Assembly: GCA_002898375.1 (NCBI GenBank)
Contig: BEIN01000016.1
Location: forward strand, 1-54,684
From: a bacterium HR37
GTDB lineage: Bacteria; Desulfobacterota_D; UBA1144; Nemesobacterales; CSP1-2
Direction of reading: 5' to 3'
DNA length: 54,684 nt
Positions 43,559 to 51,039 of this stretch are shown here, piece by piece. The notes beneath the pieces were generated by a model, which was not told where the DNA came from, ran no database searches, and saw nothing but the letters and a program-made list of their open reading frames with translations. The translations under genes and the position numbers were made by a program. Position 1 is the stretch's first letter, and each line of letters opens with the position of its first letter.

Positions 43559-45142
43559 TCAATAAGGTTTATCTATGACGTATGGAAGTTTTTGTCCCTC
43601 GGTAACTTTTGGGTAATCCCTTACAACCTGTATTGTGTGTGCCTGTTCCCAAAAAAGAGATGCTATCTTGGTACTAACTTCCCTTTCTTTAAGTTTTCCT
43701 AGCACCGTATTTACCACCTCCCTTTCGCTGATAGAGGGGATATCGGGGTTTATTGCTATGGTTATCCTACCCACACCGCTTTCATCTTGGGTTTTCCATA
43801 TTTGATAATCGTTGGGACTTCCACCTGCTCTCTCTACAATCTCTCCCACTATCTCATAGAGGTCTGAGGTAAGGACACTTATTCCCTCCTCGGTTAGCTT
43901 ATAGTTGCTTCTTATGTTTGAGAGATGAACGTTCATTCCAAGGCTTCCAAAAAGGCAATTGCACTCCCTTTTATACAGGTTCCCTATATCTCCAAGCTCC
44001 GTGTTTAGAAGAACCTTTCCAGCGTTTGTAGAAAGGGATGTAAAGAGAAAGGAATCCACCTGCTGTTCTTTTGTTTTAAAATTTTTTGGTATAACTGCAA
44101 GTCTATCCATATAAAGGTGAATATCATCAGGGTGGTCATTGTACAAACAGGAAGTTCCCATCATACCGGCCTCTGTGGAGGCGTATCTACAGATGACATT
44201 TACCCCAGAGCGTTTAATAAACCTGTATCTTGCCTCCGTAAGAGGTTCTCCCCCGGTTGATATAACGCAACCACCAAGGTCCAACCCCTCCTCCAGTGCC
44301 TTTTGAACAACGTAGACAGCGGAGCTTGTAAAGGTTCTAAGAACAACGGTTCCTCTTCTGCATTTCCTCTTCCTGTCTTCCATCCACTTTGCTACCCTCA
44401 GTGCGCTATCTATTTCGGTAATCTGTGGTCTTGGGATACTTAGTCCAAGAATCCTGCAGCTCCAAACAAGGTATTCAATAGCTACTTTATGAAGGATTCG
44501 GTTAAAAATCCCCGGGCTCTTTATATGAGAAAACCACTTTTCAGGGGGTTTTTGAAACTTTATATGAAGTAGCAGGTTGTGTATACCTGATATACTTGGT
44601 AACCCTGGCAACCAGAGAGCCACGGGGGAATCCACTAACCCATGTGCCTCGTATGAGAGGAGTTCATCTTGAGCTTCTTCTTCAAGGAATCTCCAGTCGT
44701 ATGCAACCCGTGTTACCCTTGAACTGCTTCCGCTGGTTTTTCCGTATATGCTTTTGCCCATAAGAAAGGGGTTATCAAAGTCTTCTTGTTGCGTTTCTAT
44801 GGTTAGCCCCCTTCTGAATACAGGGGTTTTACCCTTTAATTCATCAAAGGTTATGTATACACCCTCGTCTCTAAGCAGCACGAGTGTGTCCTCTATACCC
44901 CTGATTTTTACACTTCCTTCAAGGTCGCTGTACTCACAGCCAGCATGAAGTAGCAGTTTTCTGTAGGGGCTTTGTTTGTTTTCGTATATAAGTTTCTTGA
45001 CAGAGGCAAGAAAAAGCTCCTCTCTTTTCTCCATGCGTCTCTTTATATTCTCTCTTGCCTGCTTTGGGGTAACTGGGTTTTTTATAAATCCCTGAAGCCC
45101 CCAGGCAATTGTAGCTATCTGCCTAAGCCTGGCCAGTCTCAT
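43559..45142 (-). CDS. PaaK-like adenylate-forming enzyme, long divergent form
   Basis: This 527-residue protein has the ATP loop KTSGSSSRVTR (135-145), a counterpart of TSGTTGKP. VISTGGEPLTEARYRFIKRSG and CRYASTEAGMMGTSC follow, with the acidic residue of the adenylate site, then NTELGDIGNL. The family makes acyl-adenylates and often CoA thioesters. It is only distantly similar to the second ligase gene at 35837-37177, so two different acids, or an acid and a second step, may be activated. It overlaps the THI5-like gene by 20 bp. Confidence 0.78.
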   Translation of the reverse strand: MRLARLRQIATIAWGLQGFIKNPVTPKQARENIKRRMEKREELFLASVKKLIYENKQSPYRKLLLHAGCEYSDLEGSVKIRGIEDTLVLLRDEGVYITFDELKGKTPVFRRGLTIETQQEDFDNPFLMGKSIYGKTSGSSSRVTRVAYDWRFLEEEAQDELLSYEAHGLVDSPVALWLPGLPSISGIHNLLLHIKFQKPPEKWFSHIKSPGIFNRILHKVAIEYLVWSCRILGLSIPRPQITEIDSALRVAKWMEDRKRKCRRGTVVLRTFTSSAVYVVQKALEEGLDLGGCVISTGGEPLTEARYRFIKRSGVNVICRYASTEAGMMGTSCLYNDHPDDIHLYMDRLAVIPKNFKTKEQQVDSFLFTSLSTNAGKVLLNTELGDIGNLYKRECNCLFGSLGMNVHLSNIRSNYKLTEEGISVLTSDLYEIVGEIVERAGGSPNDYQIWKTQDESGVGRITIAINPDIPSISEREVVNTVLGKLKEREVSTKIASLFWEQAHTIQVVRDYPKVTEGQKLPYVIDKPY

Positions 45143-45989
45143 GTTTTTGTCTGGCTTTATCCAGGAAGCTCAATTCGATAAAGTCTTTTGGTATCTCATC
45201 TATGTAACCAAGCCTCTTCATAAGGGAGAGAACCTCTTCCATTGCACCTTTGTTCCTTATGGCATCTACGTTTGGTCTGTTAACATCAAGGGCTTTTCGT
45301 ATGAATTCTGCGTTTACACCTATATAGCGGGATGAGATCTGTGAGGCTTCTTCGGGATACTGGTGGGTAAAAGAAGCTCCTAGTAAGAATGCGTTAACCA
45401 ATCTCTGAACCAGCTCAGGTTCTTTTTCCACAATCTCAGTGGTTGTGGTTAAGGAACACCCCGGGGCTCCACCCCATACATCCCCTGTTCTTTTTACAAC
45501 ATTTCCAACACCCAGAGACTCCATCATGGTTGCAAATGGCTCTACCATTGAAGCTGCATCTGCTCCTTTACCAAAAAGTGAGATTATAGCTCCGTCTCCT
45601 GATGGCATCCTTATTAGCTCAGCATCCTGCCATCCCAGTTTCTCAATTAAACTCATTGCTGTTAGGTCTTTCATTCCTCCACGTTGTGGTACCGAAACCT
45701 TCTTTACCTCTTGGGGAGCTATACCCTCTCTTATAACCATAGCTGCTTCCTCAAAGCCCGAACCGCAGATCAAAACGAGTTTTGGGTTTTTTGAAACAGC
45801 AACCCTTGTCCACGGTATTACAGCAAATTGGATCTCACCGGTTCTAAACTTATGAGGGACCATCCATGCTGTGGGTTCAACGCTTAGGTAAACCTCTATG
45901 CCCTCTTCTCTAAAAAAACCCTTTTCATATGAAACGTAAGCTGGAATCTGACAAACACCTCTTAAAACCGAAAAAGTTACCCTTTGCAT
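45123..45989 (-). CDS. NMT1/THI5-like periplasmic-binding-fold protein without signal peptide
   Basis: This 288-residue protein has the ABC solute-binding fold of the NMT1/SsuA group: IPAYVSYEKGFFREEGIEVYL, GEIQFAVIPW, LTAMSLIEKLGW and GKGADAASMVEPFATMM. It begins directly at MQRVTFSVLRG with no signal peptide or lipobox, so it should stay in the cytoplasm. No permease or ATPase of that transporter type is nearby. THI5 (pyrimidine synthesis) and MqnA/MqnD (menaquinone) show that this fold can be an enzyme. An AAAGGAGG site precedes the ATG, one base after the methyltransferase stop. Confidence 0.75.
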   Translation of the reverse strand: MQRVTFSVLRGVCQIPAYVSYEKGFFREEGIEVYLSVEPTAWMVPHKFRTGEIQFAVIPWTRVAVSKNPKLVLICGSGFEEAAMVIREGIAPQEVKKVSVPQRGGMKDLTAMSLIEKLGWQDAELIRMPSGDGAIISLFGKGADAASMVEPFATMMESLGVGNVVKRTGDVWGGAPGCSLTTTTEIVEKEPELVQRLVNAFLLGASFTHQYPEEASQISSRYIGVNAEFIRKALDVNRPNVDAIRNKGAMEEVLSLMKRLGYIDEIPKDFIELSFLDKARQKHETGQA

Positions 45990-46766
45990 CTAGCTACCTC
46001 CTTTCTGTGCTAAAATTATAAAGTTCCTTCCAAGTATGCTTGCAATCCGGGGAGAGAGACGTTCAAGGTAAACAGAGATATAGGGTGGTGGAAGCAACCT
46101 GTTTCCCACTCTTAAGAAGAAGTTGTGGAAACTTACACTTAGCACTTTAAATCCAATCTTTTTAAGGCTATATACTGTGTGGTCCGGATCGTAGGTTCTG
46201 TAGAAGTCTCCCCTGCAACCCCTGACAAGGTTTCTTGCCCTGGTTATAAAACCGTTTGTCTTTATAAAAAGGCTTTTTTCATTCGTAAATGTGGCTATCA
46301 TGAATCCCTCTTTACGTAAAACCCTGTATGCTTCTTTAAAAAAGTCTTCGGGTGATTGAAGACAACCCATTAAGGAGACTGCTGTAATACCGTCCAGTGT
46401 GTTATCACCAAGAGGTAAATTCTCTGCCCTGGCTGTGATAAAGTATATTTGCTCTCCTGTTCCATAGTCTTTTGATAGAATCCTTTTTCTTGCAAATCCT
46501 GTCATGTTGATATCGTGGTCTATACCGATTACATATATGCCCATCTGGGATAGCTTTTCTGCTGTGTGCCCGGATCCACATCCAATATCAGCCCAGAGTT
46601 CTTCAGGGGTGGTTATACTCAGGCAGATTTGCTCTACAGTTCTTGTGTTCTGCCAGAATGTAAGGTGTTTGTTTCTGTACTCTTTGTTTTCGTATATAGC
46701 ACTCCACTCGGGGGGATCGAATTTGTCTCTTGGTTTTGGTGTGCGGGTGGGAGGGGATTTTATCAT
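45990..46766 (-). CDS. SAM-dependent methyltransferase (class I)
   Basis: This 258-residue protein has the SAM motif ADIGCGSGHTAEKL (59-72), IGIDHDINM, and ARAENLPLGDNTLDGITAVSLMGCL with EAYRVLRKEGFMIATFTN. It resembles UbiE/small-molecule methyltransferases. The target is unknown. It overlaps the small membrane protein gene by 4 bp. Confidence 0.87.
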   Translation of the reverse strand: MIKSPPTRTPKPRDKFDPPEWSAIYENKEYRNKHLTFWQNTRTVEQICLSITTPEELWADIGCGSGHTAEKLSQMGIYVIGIDHDINMTGFARKRILSKDYGTGEQIYFITARAENLPLGDNTLDGITAVSLMGCLQSPEDFFKEAYRVLRKEGFMIATFTNEKSLFIKTNGFITRARNLVRGCRGDFYRTYDPDHTVYSLKKIGFKVLSVSFHNFFLRVGNRLLPPPYISVYLERLSPRIASILGRNFIILAQKGGS

Positions 46767-47095
46767 GCGGTAAGTTTATCCTTGATCTCAACAATCCTGT
46801 TGTATATCCAGCCTATTAATGCCCCTGCTATTGTTCCCACGATAAAGCCGTAGGCAAATCCTATGATGCTTCCCAAAAATGAAACCCTGTAGCCAATAAA
46901 GAATTGGCTTAGCAGTTGAAGGTGGGGGCCCACTACGTACTTGCCATCAGGGGTTATGTGTCCACCCTTTAGGATAAGCCAGTTTGTTGCAATAAATACG
47001 GTAAGCCCAAGCAGTATGCCAAGGGTAAATCCAAGCATTTTTGCATTCAGCATGGCAACAGCAGTTAAGAGTTTTTTGTCATTGTAGTTTTCCAT
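46763..47095 (-). CDS. Small membrane protein related to the flavoprotein C-terminus
   Basis: This 110-residue protein has two to three membrane segments (about 18-38 and 58-98). The segment QFFIGYRVSFLGSIIGFAYGFIVG matches, by eye, QYFIGYSVTPEGVAIGTIHSFLWGF in the C-terminal domain of the flavoprotein encoded just before it. It is thus a stand-alone copy of that membrane module. No known domain name comes to mind. It may pair with the flavoprotein in the membrane. Confidence 0.75.
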   Translation of the reverse strand: MENYNDKKLLTAVAMLNAKMLGFTLGILLGLTVFIATNWLILKGGHITPDGKYVVGPHLQLLSQFFIGYRVSFLGSIIGFAYGFIVGTIAGALIGWIYNRIVEIKDKLTA

Positions 47096-47107
47096 TTTTC
47101 TTATAGG

Positions 47108-48979
47108 CTATATCTGGTCTAGTAAATCTTTAAGGGACATGGATTCTGCCCTTCTTCTGGCTTTGTAAATTAAAAACGCTAAAATCAGGTTTCTTACGTA
47201 AGCAAACAACCATCCCCACATAAAGCCCCACAGAAAGCTATGGATGGTTCCTATCGCTACACCTTCTGGGGTTACGGAATAACCGATAAAGTACTGGTTG
47301 ATAAGTTGAAACATGCGGATTGCCTCTTTGTCTCCTTTTATAAGTAGTATCAGGTTTAGTATGCAGAAAAACAGGCTTGCAACCATGCCCAGTGCTACTG
47401 CAAAAGCAAGCTTATCCAGCTTTGCAAAGGCCTTTACAATGATTTCATCAGGTATCGTTGCTTTATCTTTTTCCGTAATTCGGGTTGGAACCTTTGGTTG
47501 TGTTGATGCAAGAAGCTTTATATCGGTTTGCTCTCTGCCCTCTACCGTTTCTTCAAGGTATTCCTTTTCCTCGTTTACCTGCCACAGGTCATAGTTTGCG
47601 CCCATTATGTTTCTGGCTGCCAAGATAGCTGTAAGCATTGAATGGTCTTGGTTATTGTATTTGTGCATACCGTTTCGTCCCACAAGCTGCAGGTTCTCTA
47701 TACTGCTTAGGAACCGACGTATGGTGCTTAGAGACTCCTTATATGTGGAGTCATATACGGGATAAGCCTTTGGCATTCTAAAAACCGTTCCATCTTCTAC
47801 CTCAGATGCATCTATTAAGCCCAGCATCTCTAGCTCCTTCTGCCCAAGCCTAATAAGCTCTTCATCAGGCATCGTCCATAGGGAATCTCCTTCAAAACAA
47901 AAGTACTCAAGCCCCAGGCAGGTTTTGTTCTGATCTGGAACCATATAGGGACTCCAGTTTTTAAAGTTCTGAACCCTTCCCACTTTGACTTCGGGGTCAT
48001 GTATGTAAATCCAGTTATCGGGAAACACCTCTTTTCTGTTAACTATAAGCACCACCGTAAGAAAATCCCTGTACTTGAGATTGCTCGCTGCTATTGTTAC
48101 CTCTTCGGGTGGTGAGGGCTCAAGTTTGTGTATAAGCTCCCTAATTGGCATGCTGCTTATAAAGTGTGTTCCACCTATGGTCTTTATCATTCCGTTTAGG
48201 TTTACCTCAACCGAACTAACCCTGCTGTCCTTAAGCATTATCCTCTGAACATCTGCTCCAAGAAAAACGGTTCCTCCCATCTCCTCTACCCTTTTTGCCA
48301 TCTTTTCCCACATCATACCAGGCCCAAGCTTTGGATAGTAAAAGGAATCAATAAGAGTTTTTATCACATCTGCGTTTCTGGATTTTTTATGGGCAAAAAG
48401 GGTGTTTTTAATGGCTGTTAGGAGTGAGAGTCCTTTTATTCTCTGGGCAGCCCATTCAGCCCTTATCTCGCTACATGGGATTCCCCAGACCTTTTCTGTG
48501 TATGTTTTAAAGAAAATCCTGTAAAGACGTTTACCGAATCTGTTGGATACCCACTGCTCAAATGTTTCCTCGGGTTTTTCAGGAAATAGCTGGGCCTTTA
48601 GGTAGCTTAAGAGTATCAACATGCTGTTTAAAATACCAAGACCAAACAGCGCGTTGGATGTGCGAAATGGGTAGAAAAAAAACCTCTTGTTATAGTAGAT
48701 TCTGGAAAGACGACGGCACCTTAGTAGATCCTCACCTAGGATTTCGTGCCATAGCTCTTCTATCAGCTTAACTTTTGTGAAGAAGCGGTGTCCTCCTATG
48801 TCAAAGTGGTATCCCTTGTAGTTAACCGTTCGTGCAAGTCCCCCAACTGTATTGTCCTTCTCAAGAACAAGTGCTTTCCATCCGGCTTTACAGAGTTCGT
48901 ATGCAGCGGTAAGACCAGCAGGACCTCCACCTATTATAACAACCCTTCTATCATCATGGCCTCTTAAGGATCCCTGCAT
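47108..48979 (-). CDS. FAD-dependent oxidoreductase with C-terminal membrane domain
   Basis: This 623-residue protein has the FAD-binding start VVIIGGGPAGLTAAYELCKAG (13-33), EKDNTVGGLARTV and the FDIGGHRFFTKV motif. The last is typical of the protoporphyrinogen-oxidase/UDP-galactopyranose-mutase-like proteins of glycan clusters. The domain ends near 490. A separate C-terminal region (about 515-610) has two to three membrane helices and is shared with the next gene. It may oxidise or isomerise a lipid-linked sugar at the membrane. It is the first gene of the 22-kb operon, with a weak ribosome site. Confidence 0.85.
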   Translation of the reverse strand: MQGSLRGHDDRRVVIIGGGPAGLTAAYELCKAGWKALVLEKDNTVGGLARTVNYKGYHFDIGGHRFFTKVKLIEELWHEILGEDLLRCRRLSRIYYNKRFFFYPFRTSNALFGLGILNSMLILLSYLKAQLFPEKPEETFEQWVSNRFGKRLYRIFFKTYTEKVWGIPCSEIRAEWAAQRIKGLSLLTAIKNTLFAHKKSRNADVIKTLIDSFYYPKLGPGMMWEKMAKRVEEMGGTVFLGADVQRIMLKDSRVSSVEVNLNGMIKTIGGTHFISSMPIRELIHKLEPSPPEEVTIAASNLKYRDFLTVVLIVNRKEVFPDNWIYIHDPEVKVGRVQNFKNWSPYMVPDQNKTCLGLEYFCFEGDSLWTMPDEELIRLGQKELEMLGLIDASEVEDGTVFRMPKAYPVYDSTYKESLSTIRRFLSSIENLQLVGRNGMHKYNNQDHSMLTAILAARNIMGANYDLWQVNEEKEYLEETVEGREQTDIKLLASTQPKVPTRITEKDKATIPDEIIVKAFAKLDKLAFAVALGMVASLFFCILNLILLIKGDKEAIRMFQLINQYFIGYSVTPEGVAIGTIHSFLWGFMWGWLFAYVRNLILAFLIYKARRRAESMSLKDLLDQI

Positions 48980-48994
48980 TTCTTTAAGGTAACT

Positions 48995-49023
48995 TTTATA
49001 GCATACGAAAACCTATAAATCAA
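48995..49023 (-). promoter_or_regulatory. Promoter of the 22-kb glycan operon
   Basis: On the minus strand TTGATT (49023-49018) and TATAAA (49000-48995) are 17 bp apart, just before the flavoprotein start at 48979. The -35 element lies in one arm of the inverted repeat at 49019-49062. Confidence 0.5.
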
Positions 49024-49062
49024 CAGAAAACTAGGGGAAAATTGAGGGGACTTTCTGTTGAT
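49019..49062. repeat. Inverted repeat over the operon promoter
   Basis: ATCAACAGAAA at 49019-49029 and TTTCTGTTGAT at 49052-49062 are exact reverse complements. Their starts are 33 bp apart, about three DNA turns. One arm covers the -35 element. It looks like a paired operator; an RNA hairpin in the iscA 3' region is the alternative. Confidence 0.6.
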
Positions 49063-49069
49063 AAACGCA

Positions 49070-49088
49070 TTCCCCCTTTGAGGGGGAA
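49070..49088. terminator. GC-rich hairpin after the IscA-type gene
   Basis: TTCCCCCT at 49070-49077 pairs with AGGGGGAA at 49081-49088 around a TTG loop. It lies downstream of the iscA-type gene on the minus strand. No T run follows, so termination would be weak or Rho-assisted. Confidence 0.4.
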
Positions 49089-49128
49089 AAGGAACTTTTA
49101 CGTAGATAGGCGGTGGGCTATAGCAAGG

Positions 49129-49452
49129 CTAAACTGTAAATGATGAGCCGCATCCGCATGTGCCCCTGGCATTAGGGTTCTTTATTGTAAATCCGGTGCC
49201 GCTTAATCCATCTGAGTAGTCAAGTACAGCACCCTGGAGATAGGGAAAGCTAAATTCATCAATAGCAATCTTTACGCCACCGGATTCAAATACCTTATCC
49301 GTTTCATCGGTTGTATCGTCAAAACCCATCTCGTAAGAAAACCCAGAACAACCTCCAGGTACTACTCTAACCCTTAGAACGGCATTGGGTATGTTTTCAG
49401 CTTCTAGAAGCTTCTTTATCTGATCCGCCGCTTTTGGTGTTAACTCAAACAT
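49129..49452 (-). CDS. IscA/ErpA-type iron-sulfur carrier protein
   Basis: This 107-residue A-type carrier delivers Fe-S clusters to target enzymes. The three ligand cysteines are present: Cys35 in VPGGCSGFSYEM and the C-terminal pair in GTCGCGSSF. LQGAVLDYSDGLSGTGFTIKNPNA is the family core. It stands alone behind a good promoter. Several Fe-S enzymes in the window (radical SAM, ferredoxin) would need such a carrier. IscA and ErpA cannot be told apart by sequence here. Confidence 0.93.
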   Translation of the reverse strand: MFELTPKAADQIKKLLEAENIPNAVLRVRVVPGGCSGFSYEMGFDDTTDETDKVFESGGVKIAIDEFSFPYLQGAVLDYSDGLSGTGFTIKNPNARGTCGCGSSFTV

Positions 49453-49462
49453 ATCTCTTCCT

Positions 49463-49475
49463 CCTCTTTAAGAGG
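49463..49475. repeat. Small palindrome at the IscA-type ribosome site
   Basis: CCTCTTTAAGAGG is a perfect 13-bp palindrome (one central base) next to the AGGAGG ribosome site on the minus strand. It could mask the site in the mRNA or bind a repressor. Confidence 0.35.
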
Positions 49476-49499
49476 TTATCTAATTGTTATTTAATATTT

Positions 49500-49528
49500 A
49501 TTATATGTGGGAAAATGAGGAATAGCAA
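49500..49528 (-). promoter_or_regulatory. Promoter of the IscA-type gene
   Basis: On the minus strand TTGCTA (49528-49523) and a perfect TATAAT (49505-49500) are 17 bp apart. Confidence 0.6.
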
Positions 49529-49556
49529 TTCTTTATTTTAACCGAGTAAGGCTTTT

Positions 49557-50489
49557 CTAAGTGGTTAGAAGATCCAAAACCCTCTTTGCAACGCTCTCTG
49601 CTTTCCTATCATCTGACATGACGGTATCAATTACAACAGGTTCAATCCCGAGGGACTCTATCCTTAAAGACTCAGCAGCATCTTTTTCGTCTATCACCAT
49701 CTTATCTAGAAAGTCTCTATATAACCTGGCTATCTCGGTTGAAGAAACCTCAAGGCCAACTCCCCTCATCAATCTGTCTGCAGGTCCTTTAAGAGGTGCT
49801 CCTCCAACAAGGGGGCTTATGGCTATTATCTTTGCATCCGTTCTAATAAGGGCCTCTTTGATCCCCTTAACTTGAAGGATAGGTCCTATGCTTATTATCG
49901 GATTGCTTGGACAAACTACAATACCCCGTGCTTGTTCTATGGTCTCAATAACCTCCGGGGCAGGTTTTGCCCTCTCTATACCTTTTACAAATACCCCTTT
50001 TACCCTTGGTTTCATTGACCTCTTTACAAGGTATTCCTGAAAGTGCATATCCCCTTCTTCAGTTACTATCCATGTCTCAACGTCTTCATCGGTCATTGGA
50101 AGAATTTTTATGTTCTCTTGAATCCTAAAGGCCTTTACCAACCTCTCGGTTATCTCTGAGGGGGTAAGTCCTTTTTGTCTTAGGTAGGTTCGGTATATAT
50201 GGGTTGCCATATCCCTATCACCCAGTCTAAACCATGACTCAAGACCGAACCTCTCGAGTGCATGCAGACAGTGGAATGTATCCCCTTTGATCCCCCATCC
50301 TTTCTCTTTATCAACGGTGTCTGAAAGCCAGTAGATTACTATATCTATATCCGGTGATATTCTCAGTCCATAAATTGTTATGTCATCTCCGGTGTTTACT
50401 ATCACCGTAAGTGCTTCATCCTTTATGACACGGGAAAGTCCCCTTAGAAACTTAGCTGCTCCGACTCCTCCACCAAGGGCTACAATCAT
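49557..50489 (-). CDS. cofD: 2-phospho-L-lactate transferase CofD (coenzyme F420 synthesis)
   Basis: CofD joins the lactyl- or enolpyruvyl-phosphate side chain to the deazaflavin FO, an essential step to F420. The start MIVALGGGVGAAKFLRGLSRV, then VNTGDDITIYGLRISPDIDI, LGDRDMATHIYRT and VVCPSNPIISIGPIL, are all hallmark segments. The length of 310 residues is normal. No other F420 gene is in the window, so they must be elsewhere. It is the clearest metabolic clue that this bacterium uses F420. Confidence 0.92.
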   Translation of the reverse strand: MIVALGGGVGAAKFLRGLSRVIKDEALTVIVNTGDDITIYGLRISPDIDIVIYWLSDTVDKEKGWGIKGDTFHCLHALERFGLESWFRLGDRDMATHIYRTYLRQKGLTPSEITERLVKAFRIQENIKILPMTDEDVETWIVTEEGDMHFQEYLVKRSMKPRVKGVFVKGIERAKPAPEVIETIEQARGIVVCPSNPIISIGPILQVKGIKEALIRTDAKIIAISPLVGGAPLKGPADRLMRGVGLEVSSTEIARLYRDFLDKMVIDEKDAAESLRIESLGIEPVVIDTVMSDDRKAESVAKRVLDLLTT

Positions 50490-50568
50490 GTAAGCTAACC
50501 TTTGTTATTGTATTTTAAGGGTAAAATAGATTGTCTAGGCGTTAGCATATGTAACAGACAGAGAGGTG

Positions 50569-51033
50569 TCAAGTGTGGAGCAACTCATACCAGAAGTCGG
50601 TAATTCGTCCTCTCCTTTTCCTCTTGAAAACTACTTTAACCCTTGCACCTATCTTGATTCTTTCTAAGGCCTCCTGCAGGTTGTTTAGGTCCACTTTTTT
50701 TAAAAAATTAACCATGGCTGTGCTTGCACCATCTAAAAGGACATAAGCTATTGCGTAGGGTGGTTTTGGAAGCCCCCTGAATTGCTCATAAACTATGGTA
50801 AAGGCCTCTATTGTCCCTTCCTTACCAACCTTTACCCATTCCAGCGTGTCGACAAAACACCTTTCACAGAAGGAACGAGGGGGTAGAAGCACTCTCTTGC
50901 AAGCTGGACACCTTCTGCCAAGGATCTCTTTCCTTTCCTTTATTGCCCTAAAGAATACGCTTGCTGTTTCTCCCGCAGCATGGTTAAATTCTATGTTCCA
51001 GTGCTGTGATATAAATAAAAGCTCTTTGCTCAT
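50569..51033 (-). CDS. DUF35 / OB-fold zinc-ribbon acyl-CoA-associated protein
   Basis: This 154-residue protein has a rubredoxin-like zinc ribbon with Cys42, Cys45, Cys56 and Cys59 (CPACK...CERC). An OB-fold domain follows with EGTIEAFTIVYEQF and PPYAIAYVLLDG. Such proteins bind thiolase-fold partners and channel acyl-CoA, as in archaeal HMG-CoA synthesis and steroid side-chain aldolases. It starts 6 bp after the thiolase-fold gene, which fits a complex. Confidence 0.87.
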   Translation of the reverse strand: MSKELLFISQHWNIEFNHAAGETASVFFRAIKERKEILGRRCPACKRVLLPPRSFCERCFVDTLEWVKVGKEGTIEAFTIVYEQFRGLPKPPYAIAYVLLDGASTAMVNFLKKVDLNNLQEALERIKIGARVKVVFKRKRRGRITDFWYELLHT

Positions 51034-51039
51034 CTTTTC

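Noticed and set aside
45123-45989. Periplasmic substrate-binding protein of an ABC importer
   Set aside because: No signal peptide or lipobox is present and no permease or ATPase of the nitrate/sulfonate type is in the window.
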